DNA from: Streptomyces polyasparticus
GTDB lineage: Bacteria; Actinomycetota; Actinomycetes; Streptomycetales; Streptomycetaceae
NCBI RefSeq assembly: GCF_014493765.1
Contig: NZ_JACTVJ010000019.1
Span: 1 to 64,000, forward strand
Direction: 5' to 3'
Length of the DNA stretch: 64,000 nt
In this document: positions 7,388 through 16,295 of the stretch, in pieces
Layout: every line of letters begins with the position of its first letter
Numbering within the stretch: the stretch's first letter is position 1
The notes under the pieces: model-generated
The model's input: the letters and a program-made list of their open reading frames with translations, nothing else
Database searches by the model: none
What the model was told of the DNA's origin: nothing
Position numbers and translations under genes: made by a program

Positions 7388-8284
7388 CTAGCTTCCGTCG
7401 AACGGTCCGCGCCCCAACTGCTCCCGTATCGGCACCACTTCAGGCGTCACGAGGTCGCGGCGCTGCCAGTTCGCGCCGTCCACCACCAGTGTGTGTCCGC
7501 TGATGAAGCGGGCGTACGGCGAGGCCAGGAAGGTCGCCGCCCAGCCGAGTTCACGGGGCGCGCCCACCCGCAGCGCGGGCTGGCGGACGTCCGCGGCGCG
7601 CACGCGGTCGAGGTTCGCGCGGATGTCGGCCGTCATGTCCTCGTGCGGCATGAGGCCGGGCACCAGGCCGTTGACCTGGATTCCGTACGGCCCCCACTCG
7701 ACGGCCAGGGTCTCGACCAGGTTCTTCACGCCGGCCTTCGCCGCCGCGCTGTGTGCGTAGCCGGGGCCGCCGGTCCAGGCGTAGGAGGCGCCGACGTTGA
7801 CGATCGAGCCCGGTGTGCGGGCGCCGAGGTGGCGGCGGCCGAACTCGCGGGACATGAAGTACGTGCCGTTGAGGGTGATGTCGACGACTGTGCGCCAGGC
7901 GTTCGGGGACATGTCCTCGGCGGGGACCGGAAAGTTGGCGGCGGCGTTGTTGATGAGGACCTGGGGCAGGCCGTAGGCGTCCTCGGCGAGGTCGAAGACC
8001 TCGGCGATGCGGTCCGGGTCGCGGATGTCGCACTCGGCGGTCAGCACGCGACCGCCGAGTGCGGAGAGGTGGTGCTCGGCCGCCTTGAGGTGCTCCTGCT
8101 TGCGGCCGGCGATCACCAAGTCGGCGCCCAGGCGGGCGAATTCGGTGGCGATGGCCTTTCCCAGGCCGGTGCCGCCCCCGGTGACCAGGACGGCTACGCC
8201 GTCGTACGTCCCTGGGGGCAGGGCGCCGGCACCGGGTGGGGGCGGGGCGGGGAGGCCGGGGGTGGGCGCGTCGTCGTCCGTCAT
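7388..8284 (-). CDS. SDR of the 2,4-dienoyl-CoA reductase type
   Basis: 298-aa SDR with cofactor motif TGGGTGLGKAIATEFARLGAD and NNAAANF. The usual YxxxK is missing: the catalytic region reads HSAAAKAGVKNL, matching mitochondrial 2,4-dienoyl-CoA reductase. As in that family, a Tyr lies 15 residues before the Lys (VGASYAWTGG). The likely role is reduction of unsaturated acyl-CoA in beta-oxidation. The first 35 residues are Pro/Gly-rich and probably disordered. The ATG at 8282-8284 is chosen because the longer frame upstream has no domain sequence. It lies 55 bp behind the flavoprotein gene, probably as an operon. Confidence 0.82.
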   Translation of the reverse strand: MTDDDAPTPGLPAPPPPGAGALPPGTYDGVAVLVTGGGTGLGKAIATEFARLGADLVIAGRKQEHLKAAEHHLSALGGRVLTAECDIRDPDRIAEVFDLAEDAYGLPQVLINNAAANFPVPAEDMSPNAWRTVVDITLNGTYFMSREFGRRHLGARTPGSIVNVGASYAWTGGPGYAHSAAAKAGVKNLVETLAVEWGPYGIQVNGLVPGLMPHEDMTADIRANLDRVRAADVRQPALRVGAPRELGWAATFLASPYARFISGHTLVVDGANWQRRDLVTPEVVPIREQLGRGPFDGS

Positions 8285-8339
8285 GGCGCATCGATACACC
8301 TGGGGCGTGCAATGTTCCATAGGCGGCCGGGTGGTCGGC

Positions 8340-9290
8340 TCAGGCGCCTCGGTCGGCCAGATCGTCGAAGACCAGCTCCGCGTTGATGAGGGTGGCTGCT
8401 CGGTAGCCGGCGCTCGCCGAGTTGACGACCATCTCCGCAGGTCCCATCGCATTGCCCACGATCCAGACGCCGGGGATGCCGCTGCGGCCCACCTCGTCGA
8501 CGGCGGGGAACGGGCCGAACGGGGTCTGGTTGAGGGCGTCGCCCGTCAGGTCGGGGAGCATGTCGGTGCGGGGGACGGGGCGGGTCGCCGTGAAGAGCAC
8601 GTCCCGGGCGAAGAACTCGCCGCTTGCCAGGCGTACGCCCGTCAACCGGTCGTTCTCGACGACGACTTCGGCCACCTCGCCGGACACCACCCGTACGCCC
8701 GCGGCCTTCAGCTGCTGCCACTGTTCGTCGGGCAGCTCGGTGACCTGGTGCAGGAAGAGCGTCACGTCCTTGGACCACTGGGTGACGAGCAGCGCCTGGT
8801 GGGCGCCCATCTCGGGGCGTGCGATCACTCCGAAGGCCCGGCCGCGCACCTCGTAACCATGGCAGTAAGGGCAGTGCAGGACGTCATGGCCCCAGCGGGC
8901 CGCCAGACCGGGGATGTCCGGGAGCTCGTCGACCAGGCCGGTGGCGATCACCACGCGCCGTGCGTGCACCACGGTGCCGTCGGCGAGCGTCACATCGACC
9001 TCGCCCCCGGTGTCCGGCGCGACCTTCTCCACCCGTGCGGAGACGATCTCACCGCCGTACGACTCCACTTCGGAGCGTCCGATCTCGAGGAACTCGGCGG
9101 GCGGCATCCCGTCCCGGGACAGATAGCCGTGCATGTGGGCGGCGGGGGCGTTGCGCGGTTCGCCCGCGTCGATCACGAGGACGCTGCGCAGGCTGCGCCC
9201 CAGGCCGAGGGCCGCGCTCAGGCCCGCCGTACCGCCCCCGACGACCACCACGTCGTACGACTGCCGCTGTGCCTCGGTGCTTCGGGTCAT
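8340..9290 (-). CDS. Thioredoxin-reductase-like FAD/NAD(P) oxidoreductase with CPYC motif
   Basis: 316-aa flavoprotein. The FAD motif VVVVGGGTAGLSAALGLGRS lies at about 14-33; an active-site-like disulfide HCPYCHGYEV lies near 135-144; a second nucleotide-binding segment and a C-terminal PGVWIVGNAMGP (FAD contact) follow. This is the CPYC subgroup of low-molecular-weight thioredoxin reductases, which includes stand-alone dithiol oxidases of secondary metabolism, so thioredoxin need not be its substrate. GGAGG 8 bases before the ATG at 9290 favours this start over one three codons upstream. It is divergent from an XRE-cupin regulator, its probable controller. Confidence 0.85.
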   Translation of the reverse strand: MTRSTEAQRQSYDVVVVGGGTAGLSAALGLGRSLRSVLVIDAGEPRNAPAAHMHGYLSRDGMPPAEFLEIGRSEVESYGGEIVSARVEKVAPDTGGEVDVTLADGTVVHARRVVIATGLVDELPDIPGLAARWGHDVLHCPYCHGYEVRGRAFGVIARPEMGAHQALLVTQWSKDVTLFLHQVTELPDEQWQQLKAAGVRVVSGEVAEVVVENDRLTGVRLASGEFFARDVLFTATRPVPRTDMLPDLTGDALNQTPFGPFPAVDEVGRSGIPGVWIVGNAMGPAEMVVNSASAGYRAATLINAELVFDDLADRGA

Positions 9291-9345
9291 CTTGACCACC
9301 TCCGCTGCAAGCGTGCGGGGAGTACGGCAGAATGGGCAAGTGTTG

Positions 9346-9360
9346 TTGCTGTAATGGCAA
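9346..9360. promoter_or_regulatory. Short TTGC/GCAA inverted repeat between divergent genes
   Basis: TTGCTGTAATGGCAA, with a further GCAA at 9336-9339, in the 89-bp gap between the flavoprotein and the XRE regulator. It could be a binding site for the regulator. Short arms make this weak. Confidence 0.3.
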
Positions 9361-9379
9361 AGGGTGAGAGGAGGCGGCG

Positions 9380-9997
9380 ATGCCGGAGCACTCCGAGGGC
9401 GAAGGCGCCGAGGAGATGGACGTGGTGCTTGCCGAGGTGGGGGCGCGGCTGCGGAGTATTCGCAAGGAGCGGGGGGCCACCCTGGCCGGTCTCTCCGAGA
9501 GCACCGGGATCTCCGTGAGTACGTTGTCGCGGCTCGAATCGGGCCACCGCAAACCGAGCCTCGAACTGCTGCTTCCCATCGCCCGTGCGCACCAGGTGCC
9601 GCTCGACGAACTCGTCGGCGCCCCCGAGGTCGGCGATCCGCGGGTGCGCTCGAAGCCGATCGTGCGGCACAACCGGACGCATCTGTCGCTCGGGGGCCAG
9701 CCCGGCGGGCTCCAGGCGTACAAGGTCATCATCGAGGCGCCCGACCCCAAGCACGAGCACGCCGAACAGCGCACGCACGAGGGCTACGAGTGGCTGTACA
9801 TCATCTCCGGCAAGCTGCGCCTGAAGCTGGCCCATCACGATGTGGTGCTCGGACCGGGTGAGGCGGCCGAGTTCGATACGCGGGTGCCGCACTGGTTCGA
9901 CGCGGTGGACGGTCCCGTGGAGATGCTCAGCCTGTTCGGGCCGCAGGGCGAGCGGATGCATGTCCGGGCCAAACCGAAGCGGGCTTCGCAGGACTGA
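9380..9997 (+). CDS. XRE-family regulator with C-terminal cupin sensor domain
   Basis: 205-aa transcription factor. An N-terminal helix-turn-helix (about 18-70, LRSIRKERGATLAGLSESTGISVSTLSRLESG) is followed by a cupin_2 barrel at about 110-190 (EGYEWLYIISGKLRLKLAHHDVVLGPGEAAEFDTRVPHWF) that would bind a small ligand or metal. This PuuR/SutR-like architecture regulates adjacent metabolic genes. It is divergent from the CPYC flavoprotein gene across 89 bp. RBS GAGAGGAGGCGG lies just before the ATG. Confidence 0.92.
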   Translation: MPEHSEGEGAEEMDVVLAEVGARLRSIRKERGATLAGLSESTGISVSTLSRLESGHRKPSLELLLPIARAHQVPLDELVGAPEVGDPRVRSKPIVRHNRTHLSLGGQPGGLQAYKVIIEAPDPKHEHAEQRTHEGYEWLYIISGKLRLKLAHHDVVLGPGEAAEFDTRVPHWFDAVDGPVEMLSLFGPQGERMHVRAKPKRASQD

Positions 9998-10032
9998 CGT
10001 GGAAAGTACTCGCCGGGCCGTTCCCAGGGGGC

Positions 10033-10049
10033 AAGCGACCGCTTAGTAT
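10033..10049. promoter_or_regulatory. Operator dyad overlapping the -10 of the oxidoreductase/acyl-CoA dehydrogenase operon
   Basis: AAGCGACCGCTT (10033-10044) has perfect 5-bp arms around AC and runs into a TTAGTAT (10043-10049) that fits a -10 hexamer, 40 bp before the ATG at 10089. A repressor bound here would occlude the promoter. The regulator is not identifiable. Confidence 0.5.
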
Positions 10050-10088
10050 GCGCGGGAGACTTGTTCACCCCCTCTGTGGAGGCCCCGC

Positions 10089-11057
10089 ATGCAGGCATGG
10101 CGAGTGCACGAGACCGGTGAGCCGGGCGAGGTGATGCGGCTCGACGAGGTGGCCACGCCCACCCCCGGCGAGGGGCAGCTGCTCGTCAAGGTGCGGGCCG
10201 CCAACATCAACTTCCCGGATGCGCTGCTTTGCCGGGGCCAGTACCAGGTCCGGCCGCCGCTGCCGTTCACGCCCGGCGTCGAGATATGCGCCGAGACCGA
10301 GGACGGCCGCCGGATCATCGCCAACCCTGCGCTGCCGTACGGCGGTTTCGCCGAATACGCCCTCGTGGACAAGGCCGCGGTGCTGCCCGCCCCCGATGCC
10401 CTCGACGACGCCGAGGCCGCGGCGCTGCACATCGGCTACCAGACCGGCTGGTTCGGACTGCACCGCCGGGCCCGTATCCAGGCGGGCGAGACGCTGCTCG
10501 TGCACGCCGCCGCCGGTGGTGTCGGCAGCGCGGCCGTACAGCTCGGCAAGGCGGCCGGTGCGCGCGTGATCGGCGTCGTCGGCGGGCCCGGCAAGGCCCG
10601 CGTCGCCGACGAGCTCGGCTGCGACGTGGTGATCGACCGGCGCAGCGAGAATGTGATCGCCGCGGTCAAGGAGGCCACCGGCGGCCGCGGCGCGGATGTG
10701 GTCTACGACCCCGTGGGCGGTGAGGCGTACGCCCAGTCGACGAAGTGCGTGGCATTCGAGGGCCGGATCCTGATCGTCGGATTCGCCAGCGGCGCGGTGC
10801 CTTCGCCCGGGCTCAACCACGCGCTCATCAAGAACTACTCGATCGTGGGCCTGCACTGGGGCCTGTACAACACCAAGGACCCGGCGGCGGTGCTCCGTTG
10901 CCACGAGCAGCTCACCGAACTGGCCGCCAAGGGTGCGATCAAGCCGCTGATCAGTGAGCGTGTGCCGCTCTCGCAGGCGGCCGCCGCGGTGCAGCGGGTC
11001 GCCGACGGGGTCACCACCGGCCGAGTGGCCGTCGTACCGGAAGGGGCGCAGGCGTGA
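10089..11057 (+). CDS. NADPH:quinone oxidoreductase-like zinc-free MDR
   Basis: 322-aa medium-chain dehydrogenase/reductase. The N-terminal GroES-like domain has RAANINFPDALLCRGQYQV; the Rossmann motif HAAAGGVGSAAVQLGKAAGA lies near residue 140. The zinc ligands of alcohol dehydrogenases are absent, as in the quinone oxidoreductase/QOR branch. It heads an operon with two acyl-CoA dehydrogenases (overlap GTGA), suggesting a role as an enoyl-CoA or quinone reductase in degradation of an acyl-CoA. GGAGG 6 bases before the ATG supports the start. Confidence 0.88.
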   Translation: MQAWRVHETGEPGEVMRLDEVATPTPGEGQLLVKVRAANINFPDALLCRGQYQVRPPLPFTPGVEICAETEDGRRIIANPALPYGGFAEYALVDKAAVLPAPDALDDAEAAALHIGYQTGWFGLHRRARIQAGETLLVHAAAGGVGSAAVQLGKAAGARVIGVVGGPGKARVADELGCDVVIDRRSENVIAAVKEATGGRGADVVYDPVGGEAYAQSTKCVAFEGRILIVGFASGAVPSPGLNHALIKNYSIVGLHWGLYNTKDPAAVLRCHEQLTELAAKGAIKPLISERVPLSQAAAAVQRVADGVTTGRVAVVPEGAQA

Positions 11058-12235
11058 GCGACGCAGCCGAACTGATCAGCCGTACGAAGGAGTTGCTCGC
11101 CGCGCACCCGCCGGCGACCACCGCGCGCGAGGACTTCCTCAAGGCTCGCTTCGACGCGGGGCTCGCCTGGGTGCACTATCCCGAAGGCCTCGGCGGCCTG
11201 GGCGCGCCGCGGGCGCTGCAGGCCGTCGTGGACGCCGAGCTGGAGGCCGCGGGCGCGCCCGACAACGATCCCAAGCGGATCGGCATCGGGCTCGGCATGG
11301 CGGCGCCGACGGTCCTTGCGTTCGGCACCGACGAGCAGAAGCAGCGTTTCCTCGGGCCGCTGTGGCGCGGCGAGGAGGTCTGGTGCCAGCTGTTCAGCGA
11401 GCCGGGCGCGGGCTCGGACCTCGCGGCGCTCGGCACGCGTGCCGTGCGGGACGGCGACGACTGGATCGTCACGGGCCAGAAGGTGTGGACGTCGAACGCG
11501 CACAACGCGCGCTGGGCCATCCTGATCGCCCGGACCGACCCGGACCTGCCCAAGCACCGCGGCATCACGTACTTCGTGTGCGATATGACCGACCCCGGTG
11601 TCGAGGTGCGGCCGCTGCGGCAGATCACCGGCGAGGCCGAGTTCAACGAGGTGTTCCTCACCGACGTCCGGATCCCCGACGCCCACCGGCTCGGCGAGGT
11701 CGGCGAAGGCTGGAAGGTCGCGCAGACCACGCTGATGAACGAGCGGGTCGCCATCGGCGGCATGCGCCTGCCGCGCGAGGGCGGCATGATCGGCCCGGTC
11801 GCCGCCACCTGGCGCGAGCGGCCCGAGCTGCGCACCCGCGATCTGCACCAGCGTCTGGTCCGGCTGTGGATCGAGGCCGAGGTCGCGCGGATCACCGGCG
11901 AACGCCTTCGCCAGCAGCTGGTGGCAGGGCACCCCGGGCCCGAGGGCTCCGGTATGAAGCTCACCTTCGCGCGCCTCAATCAGGAGATCAGCGGCCTGGA
12001 GGTGGAACTGCTGGGCGACGAGGGCCTGTTGTACGACGACTGGACGATGCGCCGGCCGGACACCGTGGACTTCGTGGGCCGCGACGCCGGCTACCGCTAT
12101 CTGCGCTCCAAGGGCAACAGCATCGAGGGCGGCACCAGCGAGGTGCTGCTCAACATCGTGGCCGAGCGCGTCCTCGGCCTGCCTTCGGAACCGCGCACCG
12201 ACAAGGACATCGCCTGGAAGGATCTGGCCCGATGA
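11054..12235 (+). CDS. Acyl-CoA dehydrogenase, larger partner of a pair
   Basis: 393-aa FAD-dependent acyl-CoA dehydrogenase. Signature LFSEPGAGSDLA lies near residues 114-125, followed by the WTSNAHNARWAILIARTD beta-domain and C-terminal GNSIEGGTSEVLLNIVAERVLGLP. At the usual catalytic position (YEGT of medium-chain enzymes) the sequence is EGGT, so the base may be elsewhere, for example the Glu of LMNERVAIGG. It is translationally coupled to the oxidoreductase (GTGA) and to the next ACAD (ATGA). Such tandem ACADs form alpha2beta2 heterotetramers in actinobacterial steroid and acyl side-chain degradation. Confidence 0.9.
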   Translation: MSDAAELISRTKELLAAHPPATTAREDFLKARFDAGLAWVHYPEGLGGLGAPRALQAVVDAELEAAGAPDNDPKRIGIGLGMAAPTVLAFGTDEQKQRFLGPLWRGEEVWCQLFSEPGAGSDLAALGTRAVRDGDDWIVTGQKVWTSNAHNARWAILIARTDPDLPKHRGITYFVCDMTDPGVEVRPLRQITGEAEFNEVFLTDVRIPDAHRLGEVGEGWKVAQTTLMNERVAIGGMRLPREGGMIGPVAATWRERPELRTRDLHQRLVRLWIEAEVARITGERLRQQLVAGHPGPEGSGMKLTFARLNQEISGLEVELLGDEGLLYDDWTMRRPDTVDFVGRDAGYRYLRSKGNSIEGGTSEVLLNIVAERVLGLPSEPRTDKDIAWKDLAR

Positions 12236-13323
12236 GCGATCTGCTGTACTCGGAGACCGAGGACGAGCTCCGTTCGGCGGTCCGCTCGTTGCTCACCGAC
12301 CGCTGCGACGCGGCGCAGGTCATCGCCCGCGCCGAATCCGACCAACCGCACGACCACGACCTGTGGAAGACCCTTGCCGCGGACATGGGCCTCGCGGGTC
12401 TGCTCGTCCCCGAGTCCCTCGGCGGGCAGGGCGCTTCGGCCCGGGAAACGGCCGTGGTCCTGGAGGAGTTGGGCCGCTTCGTCGCGCCGGTGCCGTATCT
12501 CAGCAGCGCGGTGATCGCCACGGAGGCGCTGCTCGGCTGCGGTTCACCGGCCGCCGACGAGCTCCTCAAGGGGCTTGCCTCCGGGCGCTCCATCGGTGTG
12601 CTCGCGCTGCCCCTGTCGACGGCGCCTTCCACCTCGTACGTACAGGTCGACGAGGCGGACGGCAGGCTCACGGGCCGGATCGCGGCCGTGGCGGACGCGG
12701 CGGCGGCCGATGTGCTGCTCGTCGTCGCGGGGAGCGGGCTCTACGCGGTGGACACCACGGCCGAAGGGGTCTCGGTCAGCGCCCGGACGCCGCTGGACCT
12801 GACCCGCCCGCTGTCGGTCGTCACGCTGGAGTCGGCCCCGGGCCGTCTCCTCGCCGCGGACGCCGGTGCGGCGGTCCGCCGGGGCCTCACCGCCGGCGCG
12901 GCGCTGCTCGCATCCGAGCAACTCGGGCTCGCGGACTGGTGCTTGACGGAGACGGTCGCGTATCTGAAGACCCGCCACCAGTTCAACCGCCCGGTGGGCT
13001 CGTTCCAGTCCGTCAAGCACCGCCTTGCGGAGCTCTGGCTGGAGACGGTGCACGCCAGGGCCGCCGCCCGCAACGCGGCGGACGCGCTGGCCACGGGTTC
13101 CGAGGACGCCCCGCTCGCCGCCGCACTGGCGCAGGCGTATTGCGCGCCGGTCGCGGTGCACGCAGCGGAGGAAGCGCTGCAGATGCACGGCGGCATCGGG
13201 ATGACCTGGGAGCACCCGGTGCACCTGTACCTCAAGCGCGCCAAGTCGGACGCGATCGCGCTGGGTGCGGCAGGGGTGCATCAGGAGGCGGTGGCCGAAC
13301 TGGTGGATCTGCAGGCACCCTGA
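12232..13323 (+). CDS. Acyl-CoA dehydrogenase, smaller partner of a pair
   Basis: 363-aa acyl-CoA dehydrogenase fold. The N-terminal domain has GLAGLLVPESLGGQGASARETAVVLEELGR; the C-terminal helical domain has TRHQFNRPVGSFQSVKHRLAELWL and QMHGGIGMTWEHPVHLYLKRAKSDA. The FAD-binding RxQFxxP and the QMHGGIG motif are present, but the middle beta-domain is shortened and the canonical SEPxAGSD is absent. That is typical of the non-catalytic subunit in ACAD heterotetramers. The ATG overlaps the previous stop. Third gene of the operon, probably its last. Confidence 0.88.
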   Translation: MSDLLYSETEDELRSAVRSLLTDRCDAAQVIARAESDQPHDHDLWKTLAADMGLAGLLVPESLGGQGASARETAVVLEELGRFVAPVPYLSSAVIATEALLGCGSPAADELLKGLASGRSIGVLALPLSTAPSTSYVQVDEADGRLTGRIAAVADAAAADVLLVVAGSGLYAVDTTAEGVSVSARTPLDLTRPLSVVTLESAPGRLLAADAGAAVRRGLTAGAALLASEQLGLADWCLTETVAYLKTRHQFNRPVGSFQSVKHRLAELWLETVHARAAARNAADALATGSEDAPLAAALAQAYCAPVAVHAAEEALQMHGGIGMTWEHPVHLYLKRAKSDAIALGAAGVHQEAVAELVDLQAP

Positions 13324-13376
13324 GCCGACGCGGCGTACCCTCCCCGTGCCGGTCGGCAGGGGGAGGGCAGCGGCGC

Positions 13377-16112
13377 ATGGTGAGAGTGGGAACGCGGGAC
13401 GAGGGCGGGCGTGCCGACCTGGCCGGGGCCGTACTGGAACGGGAAGGCACGCTGCTCGTCACCGGCCCGCCGGGCAGCGGCAAGAGCACGCTCCTCGCTG
13501 CGCTCGCCGACCGTGCGACGGCGCGGGGCGGCAGCGTCCTGCGGCTGTGCCCGCAGCCCCCGGACCGCGACGTGCCGTTCGCCGTGGTCGCCGAACTGCT
13601 CCGGACGCTGGGAGGACTCCCTTGCACGGAGCGACTCCCCGTACCGCAGCGGCAAGCCGTCGACCGTGTGCTGCGGCGGCATGAGGCGCCCTCGCAGGAC
13701 GGGCCCGATCCGCTCGCCGTACGCCTCGCGCTCGGCGAGATCCTGGCGGCCGCCGCGCCCACGCTGATCGTCCTCGACAACGCCCACTGTGCGGACCCGG
13801 CCGGCGCGGGCGCCCTCGCCTGCCTCCCGTCGCTGCCGGTTGCGGTGGTCGCGGCCTGCCCCGATGCCGAGGGCAGTCCTGAATTCCTCGCCGGGGCACC
13901 GCAGTTCACGCCCGCGCCGCTCGCCGTCGACGAGGTGGCCGCGCTGCTCGCGGTCCGTGACCTGCCCGCCCGTCTCGCGGGCCGTGTGCACCGCGCGGGC
14001 GGCGGCAACCCGCGGATCACGCTGGACATCGTGCACGCGCTCGCCGCGCTGCCCGCGACTCCGCACACACTCGACGAACTCCCTTTGCCTGCGCGGGTTC
14101 GGACCATGGCCCGGCAACGGCTCGACGTCCTTCCGCCGCAGACGCGGCACGTGCTCCTGTCCGCCGCGCTCGCGGACCGGCCGACACCCGCACTGCTGCG
14201 CCGCAGCACCGGGCGCGATGTCGAGGACGAGATCCGCACGGCCACCCAGGCCGGTCTCCTCCGCGCCGACGGCGGTGAACTCCGCTTCACCGCCGAGGTG
14301 TTCGCCGCGCAGCTCCGCGACGACAGCAGCTGGGCCGACCGCTCGGCGGCGCACCGGTCCCTGACGGGCGCCGTGACCGATCCCGTCGCAGCCGCCTTCC
14401 ACCGTGCCCTGGCCACCGACGACATCGACGCGGGACTCGCCGCCGACCTGGAAGGCGCCGCGCGCACGGCGCGTGCGCGCGGCGACCGGAGCCGGGCGGC
14501 CGAGCTGTCGCTCCTGGCCGCCCGCCGCACCCCGCCCGCGCCGCACGGGGATGCCCAACAGGCCGATGCCGTACGGAGATTCGTCGCCGCGGCCGTCGAC
14601 GCGGGACGGGCCGGGCGGGTCGACCTCGCCCGGCGGGCCGCCGACGAGGTACTCGGTCATGCGACCGACGCGGCGGAGCGGGTCCGCTCCCTGCTCGCGA
14701 TCCTCGACGCGGCCGGGCAGGCCCTGGACGACCTGGACGAGGTCTTCGCGCGGGCGACGGGCGAAGCCGCGGGCGATCCGGCCCTCCTTGCCGCCGTGGA
14801 ACTGCGGCTGGCCTGGAAGGCCAATCTCTGCGACGGGGACCCTGTACGTGCCAGGGCCGCGGCCGCGCGGGCCGCGGCACTCGCCGGCCGGGGCGGGGAC
14901 CCCAGGCTCGCGGCCATGGCGCTCACCATGCAGGCCCGGCTGGAGCGCATCCTCGGAGACCCCGGTGCCGAAGCCACCCTGGAGCGCGCCTTGGCCGCGC
15001 CCGTGCCACCCGAGCCCGACGGGCTGCGCAACCAGCCGCGCTACCTCCGGATCCGGCACGACCTGTTCGACGACCGGCTCGACCGGGCGCGCGACGGACT
15101 TCTCGCCTTGCTGCCGGTGGCCGAACGGTCGGGCGAGACCGAGGACTTGGTCGAGGTGCTGCGCAGTCTGGCCGAGACGGAGACCCGCGCGGGCCGGTGC
15201 GCGCCGGCTCTGCGGTACGCCGACCGCGTGCTGCGGATCACCGCCGAGGCCGGGATCTCGCCCGGACCCTCCTGGTACTCGGCCGCCTTCGCCGAAGCGG
15301 CGGGCGGCAGCTTCGAACGGGCCCGCGCCTACGCGGTCCGCGGCGCACGGGCCTCCGAGGAGGAACACGACCAGGTGTTCCTCTCCCGCAACCTCCATGT
15401 ACTCGGCCTGGTCCAGCTGGTCACCGGCAGCGCGGCCGACGCCGTGGAGAACCTGCGCCGGGTGCGGGCGGCCGAGACCGCACAGCAGGTCGCCGACCCT
15501 TCCCTGCTGCGCTGGCCGGGCGATCTCGCGGAAGCGCTGGCGCTCGCCGGAAACGGCCCGCAGGCGGAGGAACTGATCGGCCAATACGGTTCCGTGGCAA
15601 GGGAGTTGGGTCGCTCCAGCGCCCTCGGCGGTCTCGACCGGGCGCGTGCGGTGCTCCTGACGCTGCGCGGAGAATCCGAACCGGCGGCAGTGCTCCTGGG
15701 GGAGACCGCGGCGCGGTTCGAAGGCCTCGGGCTGCCGCTGGAACAGGGCCGCTGCCTGTGGCTGCTCTCCCGCACCCGGCTGCGGCAGCGGCGCAGAGCC
15801 GCGGCACGGCAGGCGCTCGCCGATGCCCTCGAGCTGTTCGACGGCGCGGCCGCGCATGCCTGGTCGGAGCTGGTGCGCGAGGCGCTGGACCGGCTCGACG
15901 CGGGCGGTGTCGTACGGGCTTCGGCCGATGGACTGACCACTGCAGAGGAGCAGTTGGCGGGTGTGGTGGCCGAAGGGGCCAGCAACCGGGAGGCGGCGGC
16001 GCGGCTGCACCTGAGCGTGAAGACGGTGGAGACGATGCTCACGCGCATCTACCGCAAACTCGGGGTCCAGTCACGGGCCCAGCTGGCGGCGACGCGGGCC
16101 GTCCGGCCCTGA
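13377..16112 (+). CDS. Large ATP-binding LuxR-family (LAL) transcriptional regulator
   Basis: 911-aa regulator. The N-terminal P-loop ATPase has Walker A VTGPPGSGKSTLL near residue 25 and Walker B TLIVLDNAHCAD near 130. A long Ala-rich TPR-like helical middle follows. The C-terminal LuxR helix-turn-helix (about 850-908) has AEEQLAGVVAEGASNREAAARLHLSVKTVETMLTRIYRKLGV. Length and order fit the LAL group of pathway activators. GGGAGGG 10 bases upstream supports the ATG at 13377. It lies 53 bp after the ACAD operon and 184 bp before a secreted protease; its target is not evident. Confidence 0.9.
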   Translation: MVRVGTRDEGGRADLAGAVLEREGTLLVTGPPGSGKSTLLAALADRATARGGSVLRLCPQPPDRDVPFAVVAELLRTLGGLPCTERLPVPQRQAVDRVLRRHEAPSQDGPDPLAVRLALGEILAAAAPTLIVLDNAHCADPAGAGALACLPSLPVAVVAACPDAEGSPEFLAGAPQFTPAPLAVDEVAALLAVRDLPARLAGRVHRAGGGNPRITLDIVHALAALPATPHTLDELPLPARVRTMARQRLDVLPPQTRHVLLSAALADRPTPALLRRSTGRDVEDEIRTATQAGLLRADGGELRFTAEVFAAQLRDDSSWADRSAAHRSLTGAVTDPVAAAFHRALATDDIDAGLAADLEGAARTARARGDRSRAAELSLLAARRTPPAPHGDAQQADAVRRFVAAAVDAGRAGRVDLARRAADEVLGHATDAAERVRSLLAILDAAGQALDDLDEVFARATGEAAGDPALLAAVELRLAWKANLCDGDPVRARAAAARAAALAGRGGDPRLAAMALTMQARLERILGDPGAEATLERALAAPVPPEPDGLRNQPRYLRIRHDLFDDRLDRARDGLLALLPVAERSGETEDLVEVLRSLAETETRAGRCAPALRYADRVLRITAEAGISPGPSWYSAAFAEAAGGSFERARAYAVRGARASEEEHDQVFLSRNLHVLGLVQLVTGSAADAVENLRRVRAAETAQQVADPSLLRWPGDLAEALALAGNGPQAEELIGQYGSVARELGRSSALGGLDRARAVLLTLRGESEPAAVLLGETAARFEGLGLPLEQGRCLWLLSRTRLRQRRRAAARQALADALELFDGAAAHAWSELVREALDRLDAGGVVRASADGLTTAEEQLAGVVAEGASNREAAARLHLSVKTVETMLTRIYRKLGVQSRAQLAATRAVRP

Positions 16113-16295
16113 AGCCGCACCGGCCCCCGCCGTGTGCAAGGGATTCCTCTCATGCTCCGGGGCCGGTACGGGGAGCAGGCTGCAGTCGTGCGCCTGGCGT
16201 GTCTGCGTCAAGAACTGCGCGGCCTCCCCACGCTCGGGCGCACCCCTCCGCACGCGCCGGGCTCCACCCCGGCCCGACCCCGAGAGGATCCGCCC

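Noticed and set aside
13281-16010. 909-codon minus-strand open frame opposite the LuxR regulator
   Set aside because: Low-complexity Arg/Gly-rich translation without recognisable domains; the plus strand has Walker and LuxR motifs.
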